Shown here one piece after another: positions 60,889 through 64,000 of a stretch of 64,000 bases of DNA. A model generated the notes under the pieces. It was not told the origin of the DNA and ran no database searches. It saw only the letters and a program-made list of their open reading frames with translations. The position numbers were made by a program, and so were the translations under genes. The DNA lies in NCBI RefSeq assembly GCF_019924045.1, contig NZ_JAHXBN010000012.1, positions 186,001 through 250,000 of the forward strand, read 5' to 3'. Origin of the DNA: Dyadobacter fermentans. Lineage in GTDB: Bacteria; Bacteroidota; Bacteroidia; Cytophagales; Spirosomataceae. Positions within the stretch are counted from its first letter, which is position 1, and each line of letters opens with the position of its first letter.

Positions 60889-62214
60889 TTATCGGATGTA
60901 CAATTTAATACCGTTGGTCGATTTTAATACAATCTGCGGGTGCATTCCCACACTGGAACCTGGCTCGCGCACAAAGTCGAAGCGCTTGACCAGCGCTGCC
61001 AGTACAAGCTGCATTTCCATCAGGGCAAATTGCTGCCCGATACAAATCCGCGGCCCGGCGCCGAATGGCAGGTAGTTGAATTTCGCGCGATTTTTGACGG
61101 CTTCGGCCTGGAAATTCTCGGGGTCGAATGCCGCAGGGTTTTCCCAAAGATGAGGGTTGCGGTGCAGCTCGAAAATCGACATGAATACCGAACTGCCTTT
61201 TGGGATACCATAACCCTCAATCTCCTGATCGACCGTGCTCTCGCGCGTCATCGTCCATGCGGGCGGGTACAAGCGAAGGCCTTCCTCGACAACCTGCCGG
61301 GTATAGGGCATTTGAATGAGCTGTTCGAAGCCGGGTGTGGTTTCGAAAATGGCTGCTTCCTTACGAATGCGGGACACGATTTCCGGTTGAGCGGAGAGTT
61401 CCCAGAGCAGCCAGCTGAGCCCGGTCGCTGAGGTTTCATGACCGGCCGCAAACATGGTGATCGCCTCGTCGCGGATTTGTTCATCGTTCATTTGCTCGCC
61501 GGTTTCTTCGTCGGTACTATCGAGCAGCAGTTGGAGCAGGTCGTTGGGCGTTTCGCCTGACATCCGACGCTTCCGTATAAAATCGTAGATAAGGTTATTG
61601 AAATACGCCAGATCGGATTTAAAACGTCGATCTTCTCCATTGATCGCCATCCAGGGCACTCGGTAAGGCTTGCGGGCACGTGATACCAAATAGGTTTGTG
61701 TGCGACTTACCTGTTTGTAAATCTGGTCCTTATCTTCGGTATTCATGTTCCCGAACAGTGTTTTCAGTGCTATGTCGGAAGTAATGCCCATCATTTTGGC
61801 ATCCACATCCACAGCGGCTTTTCCGCGGAACTGTTCCAGCTCATCGACGAATGCGGCCGTAAGTTCGCCCATGGTAAGAAACAATTCGAGCAAGCGTTCC
61901 CGGTGGAATGCCGGCTGGACAAGCCTTCTTTGTCTTAACCAAAAATCGCCGTCACTGATCACCAGCCCGTTGCCCAAAACGGGCCGGAGCATTCTGACGG
62001 AATTGCCTTTCTTGAAATTTTTGTGATGCTGTTGCAGGACATGGCGGAAAAAGGCCGGATCCCGGGTAATGATAAATTCCCTGAACAGCCTGATTTTGTA
62101 AGTATCACCACATGCGTCGAACCCCTGGCGCAAGAAATGCAGCGGATCGCCGGCGAAGCGGATGGGAGCCAGAAGGGGAATTCGGCTGATCTTGAATTCA
62201 GGAATAGTGCGCAT
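60889..62214 (-). CDS. Cytochrome P450
   Basis: The 441-residue soluble enzyme has the I-helix AAGHETSATGLSW (oxygen activation), the ExxR motif in VVEEGLRLYPPAW, the meander region FDPENFQ and the haem loop FGAGPRICIGQQFALME with the ligand Cys. The family resembles bacterial class CYP102/CYP4-like fatty acid or alkane hydroxylases. The redox partner is not encoded nearby. It is the first gene of the operon with the antiporter, an unusual pairing without an obvious functional link. Confidence 0.95.
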   Translation of the reverse strand: MRTIPEFKISRIPLLAPIRFAGDPLHFLRQGFDACGDTYKIRLFREFIITRDPAFFRHVLQQHHKNFKKGNSVRMLRPVLGNGLVISDGDFWLRQRRLVQPAFHRERLLELFLTMGELTAAFVDELEQFRGKAAVDVDAKMMGITSDIALKTLFGNMNTEDKDQIYKQVSRTQTYLVSRARKPYRVPWMAINGEDRRFKSDLAYFNNLIYDFIRKRRMSGETPNDLLQLLLDSTDEETGEQMNDEQIRDEAITMFAAGHETSATGLSWLLWELSAQPEIVSRIRKEAAIFETTPGFEQLIQMPYTRQVVEEGLRLYPPAWTMTRESTVDQEIEGYGIPKGSSVFMSIFELHRNPHLWENPAAFDPENFQAEAVKNRAKFNYLPFGAGPRICIGQQFALMEMQLVLAALVKRFDFVREPGSSVGMHPQIVLKSTNGIKLYIR

Positions 62215-62264
62215 GATCGGTTATAGATAAGGATTCAATGCAAATAAACCATTCCGGCGTATAT

Positions 62265-62296
62265 AAAAAAAGCCGCGTTCCATTCCGAAACGCGGC
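62265..62296 (-). terminator. Rho-independent terminator of the Dps gene
   Basis: On the minus strand GCCGCGTT (62289-62296) pairs with AACGCGGC (62272-62279), followed by a T-run (plus-strand A-run 62265-62271). It ends the dps transcript just before the P450 gene. Confidence 0.88.
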
Positions 62297-62317
62297 CACA
62301 GGTGTGCATAGGTATCG

Positions 62318-62797
62318 TTATTTCTTCCCGGCGAACGAGCGCAGCATCCAGGTGTTCTTCTCTTTGAACTGCATGAAACGGTTCACCATGTCATTGGTAC
62401 CGTCGTCGCCGGCTTCCTCGGTGGCGGTGAGCAGCTCGCGTTCGAGGCTGATCAGTTTGCTGAAATCGTCGAGCACGGCGTCCACCATATCGAGGTCTTT
62501 CATGCCTATGGTATTGATTTCCTTAATTTCCGATTCGTTGATGTAGTCCGCAAAACGGCTGTGTGGCGGTTTGCCCAGGGTCAGTACACGTTCTGCGATT
62601 TCATCGATCGTTTCCTGCGCGTTGGTGTACAACTCTTCGAATTTTACATGCAGGGTAAAGAAGTTCTGACCTTTGATGTTCCAGTGGCAGCCTCTCAATT
62701 TCTGGTAATGGATATGATAGTTGGCGAGGTAGTCATTCAACAGGTCCACAACGGGTTTTACGTCGGTTTCGCTCAGACTGATTGCTTTGGCATCCAT
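62318..62797 (-). CDS. dps: Dps-like ferritin, DNA protection during starvation
   Basis: The 159-residue protein shows the Dps core: LNDYLANYHIHYQKLRGCHWNIKGQNFFTLHVKFEEL with the interfacial iron-site His and Asp residues, and ETIDEIAERVLTLG. Dps forms a dodecameric cage that stores iron and uses up hydrogen peroxide. ATG 62797 (MDAKAIS) fits the family length, and the upstream frame part is not conserved. It has its own terminator and a divergent SYLF gene upstream. Confidence 0.93.
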   Translation of the reverse strand: MDAKAISLSETDVKPVVDLLNDYLANYHIHYQKLRGCHWNIKGQNFFTLHVKFEELYTNAQETIDEIAERVLTLGKPPHSRFADYINESEIKEINTIGMKDLDMVDAVLDDFSKLISLERELLTATEEAGDDGTNDMVNRFMQFKEKNTWMLRSFAGKK

Positions 62798-63031
62798 AAT
62801 AAATAGGGTTGGGATTGACATTGTTTCCGGTAATTCTGTCATCAAAATCATACCAACGGATCAGAAATGGCACCGTGTTGCGTTAAATGTTGCGGATGAC
62901 GGCTTGTCGGCGTCCGGATGCGGATTTCTGTTGTCGGAATACCGCTTTCCAGAGCGGACAGGCACGATCCTTGAAGTACTTTTTTATACCATTAATTCCA
63001 TCCATTTATGTTCCTCAACAATTTGAAAACC

Positions 63032-63685
63032 ATGAAAACGCAGGCCCTCCTTTTGATCAGCCTTGCAGTCACAGCCCCTTCTTTCGCACAGAACAAAGAA
63101 GAAGAAAGAATAAACGCTGCCACCGCGGTACTGAGTGATTTCAACGGCATACAGATCCCTGCACAGTTGATCGAGGCGTCCAAAGGCATTATCATCATTC
63201 CCAGGATGATCAATGGCGGGCTGATTGTCGGCGGTAAGCATGGAAAAGGCCTTGCGATGGTGAAACGCGAAGACGGCGAATGGAGCGATCCGGTGTTTGT
63301 GACCATCACTGGCGGCAGCGTAGGCGCGCAGATCGGCGTGCAGGCGGTGGACCTCGTGTTGGTATTCAAAAGTGATAAAACGCTGAAGAATATCGAAAAG
63401 GGAGACTATACCCTCGGCGGTGATGTGTCGGTAGCGGCCGGGCCAGTCAGCAAAAATGCTTCGGCTACCACCGATTACAAGCTGGAAGCGGAAGTATATT
63501 CCTATTCACGCGCCAAGGGCCTTTTTGCCGGTGTGACAGTGAACGGGGCAATGCTCGATGTCGACGTAAGGGCGAACACGGGCCTGTACGGCAGCAAAGC
63601 CACTGTCCAATCTATTTTTACGGATTCAAACATTTCATCCAAGGCGATCGACGACCTCCGCGAAAAGCTGGATGATTTCAACTAA
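63032..63685 (+). CDS. SYLF/Ysc84-type lipid-binding secreted protein
   Basis: The 217-residue protein has a signal peptide (LLLISLAVTAPSFAQ). The SYLF domain follows: IPAQLIEASKGIIIIPRMINGG, GKHGKGLAMVKRE, GEWSDPVFVTITGGSVGAQIGVQAVDLVLVF, GDVSVAAGPVSKN, and YSYSRAKGLFAGVTVNGAMLDVD. In eukaryotes the domain binds phosphoinositides, and bacterial roles are poorly known and may involve the envelope. ATG 63032 removes eight extra residues. The KTSC gene follows after 8 bp. Confidence 0.92.
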   Translation: MKTQALLLISLAVTAPSFAQNKEEERINAATAVLSDFNGIQIPAQLIEASKGIIIIPRMINGGLIVGGKHGKGLAMVKREDGEWSDPVFVTITGGSVGAQIGVQAVDLVLVFKSDKTLKNIEKGDYTLGGDVSVAAGPVSKNASATTDYKLEAEVYSYSRAKGLFAGVTVNGAMLDVDVRANTGLYGSKATVQSIFTDSNISSKAIDDLREKLDDFN

Positions 63686-63693
63686 ATGCTGCT

Positions 63694-63891
63694 ATGCCAT
63701 CCACAGTCGTTGCACAGATGATCTACAACGAGGAGAAGCAGACATTACGCATCGTATATGTTTCGGGGATGGTGTATGATTACAAAAACGTTCCCTGGGA
63801 AGTATACCAGGCGATGAAAACCTCGGGCTCGAAGGGTACGTTTTTGAACAAGCATATTAAGGGGAATTTTGAGTTTGAGAAGGTGGAATGA
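63694..63891 (+). CDS. KTSC-domain small protein
   Basis: The 65-residue protein is a single KTSC domain: TLRIVYVSGMVYDYKNVP, VYQAMKTSGSKGTFLNKHIKG. The KTS-type motif here is KTSGSKG. The domain is linked to lysyl-tRNA synthetase fusions and phage genes elsewhere and has no known activity. It follows the SYLF gene by 8 bp and is probably cotranscribed. Confidence 0.88.
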   Translation: MPSTVVAQMIYNEEKQTLRIVYVSGMVYDYKNVPWEVYQAMKTSGSKGTFLNKHIKGNFEFEKVE

Positions 63892-63898
63892 TCGAATT

Positions 63899-64000
63899 AG
63901 TCATGAATATAGTCATGAATAGTCATTGGTGGTCAGGAATAGTCATTTGTTGTGCTTAAAGACGATACCTGACAACTCTTGACAAAACCTGACTACTCAA
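63899..64000. repeat. Intergenic AGTCATGAATA repeats at the right edge
   Basis: AGTCATGAATAT, AGTCATGAAT, AGTCATTGG and GTCAGGAATAGTCATTTG follow each other from 63899 to about 63950. The complementary pieces CCTGACAACTC, TTGACAAAACCTGAC and GACTACTC lie at 63968-63998, and the block continues past the window. It is the third copy of the family seen at 20333 and 51304. Confidence 0.65.

Overview
The window looks like chromosomal DNA from a Cytophagales bacterium (phylum Bacteroidota), most likely Dyadobacter or a close relative in the Spirosomataceae. The grounds are two SusC/SusD pairs, a type IX secretion C-terminal signal, many lipoprotein and RR-FLK-type leaders, no Shine-Dalgarno sequences, and several promoters of the Bacteroidota form TTG-N17-20-TAnnTTTG. 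The genus is inference from gene content and moderate GC. No rRNA, tRNA, CRISPR array, prophage or complete insertion sequence was seen.

Layout. 1-7.7 kb: the 3' part of a very large secreted cytochrome c dehydrogenase fused to a DUF6807-like domain, two small genes, an AT-rich orphan (4449-5351), and a thioredoxin-like/sugar isomerase pair. 7.7-13 kb: a regulatory stretch with an SDR-AraC fusion reading frame, a PIN toxin-antitoxin pair, and a BlaI/M56 (BlaR1-like) pair that diverges from the antitoxin across a palindrome. 13-24 kb: sugar-related genes, namely a GH5 glycosidase, a VOC protein, a second TIM-barrel isomerase, a DUF1080 lipoprotein, a Gfo/Idh/MocA oxidoreductase, an esterase and an SDR, with a kinase-like phosphotransferase, a small acetyltransferase and a multi-PAS histidine kinase among them. 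24-30 kb: the first SusC/SusD pair behind a long AT-rich leader. 30-42 kb: a PepSY-like secreted protein, a cytochrome c/sugar dehydrogenase lipoprotein, an unrecognised three-gene cassette (32443-34461), two hydrolases, a lipoprotein, an aldo/keto reductase, a PQQ dehydrogenase and a sialate O-acetylesterase. 42-46.5 kb: a glycan cluster with an MsbA-like exporter and three glycosyltransferases. 46.7-51.8 kb: a degenerate diadenylate-cyclase-like sensor, DNA polymerase IV, and an M43 metalloprotease exported by type IX secretion. 52-59 kb: the second SusC/SusD pair followed by a split 5'-nucleotidase. 59-64 kb: an antiporter/P450 operon, Dps, a SYLF protein and a KTSC protein.

How the genes fit together. 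The general theme is uptake and oxidative breakdown of carbohydrates at the cell surface. SusC/SusD pairs would import oligosaccharides. GH5, the esterases and the sialate esterase would trim or deacetylate glycans. Periplasmic quinoprotein and cytochrome c enzymes would oxidise sugars. Gfo/Idh/MocA, DUF1080 and TIM-barrel isomerases are the families used in 3-keto-glycoside chemistry.

Non-coding structure is rich. Good hairpin terminators separate several units. A family of AGTCATGAATA-type repeats occupies convergent junctions at 20.3 kb and 51.3 kb and also follows the last gene at 63.9 kb. A separate mosaic of four short palindromes fills 59041-59230.
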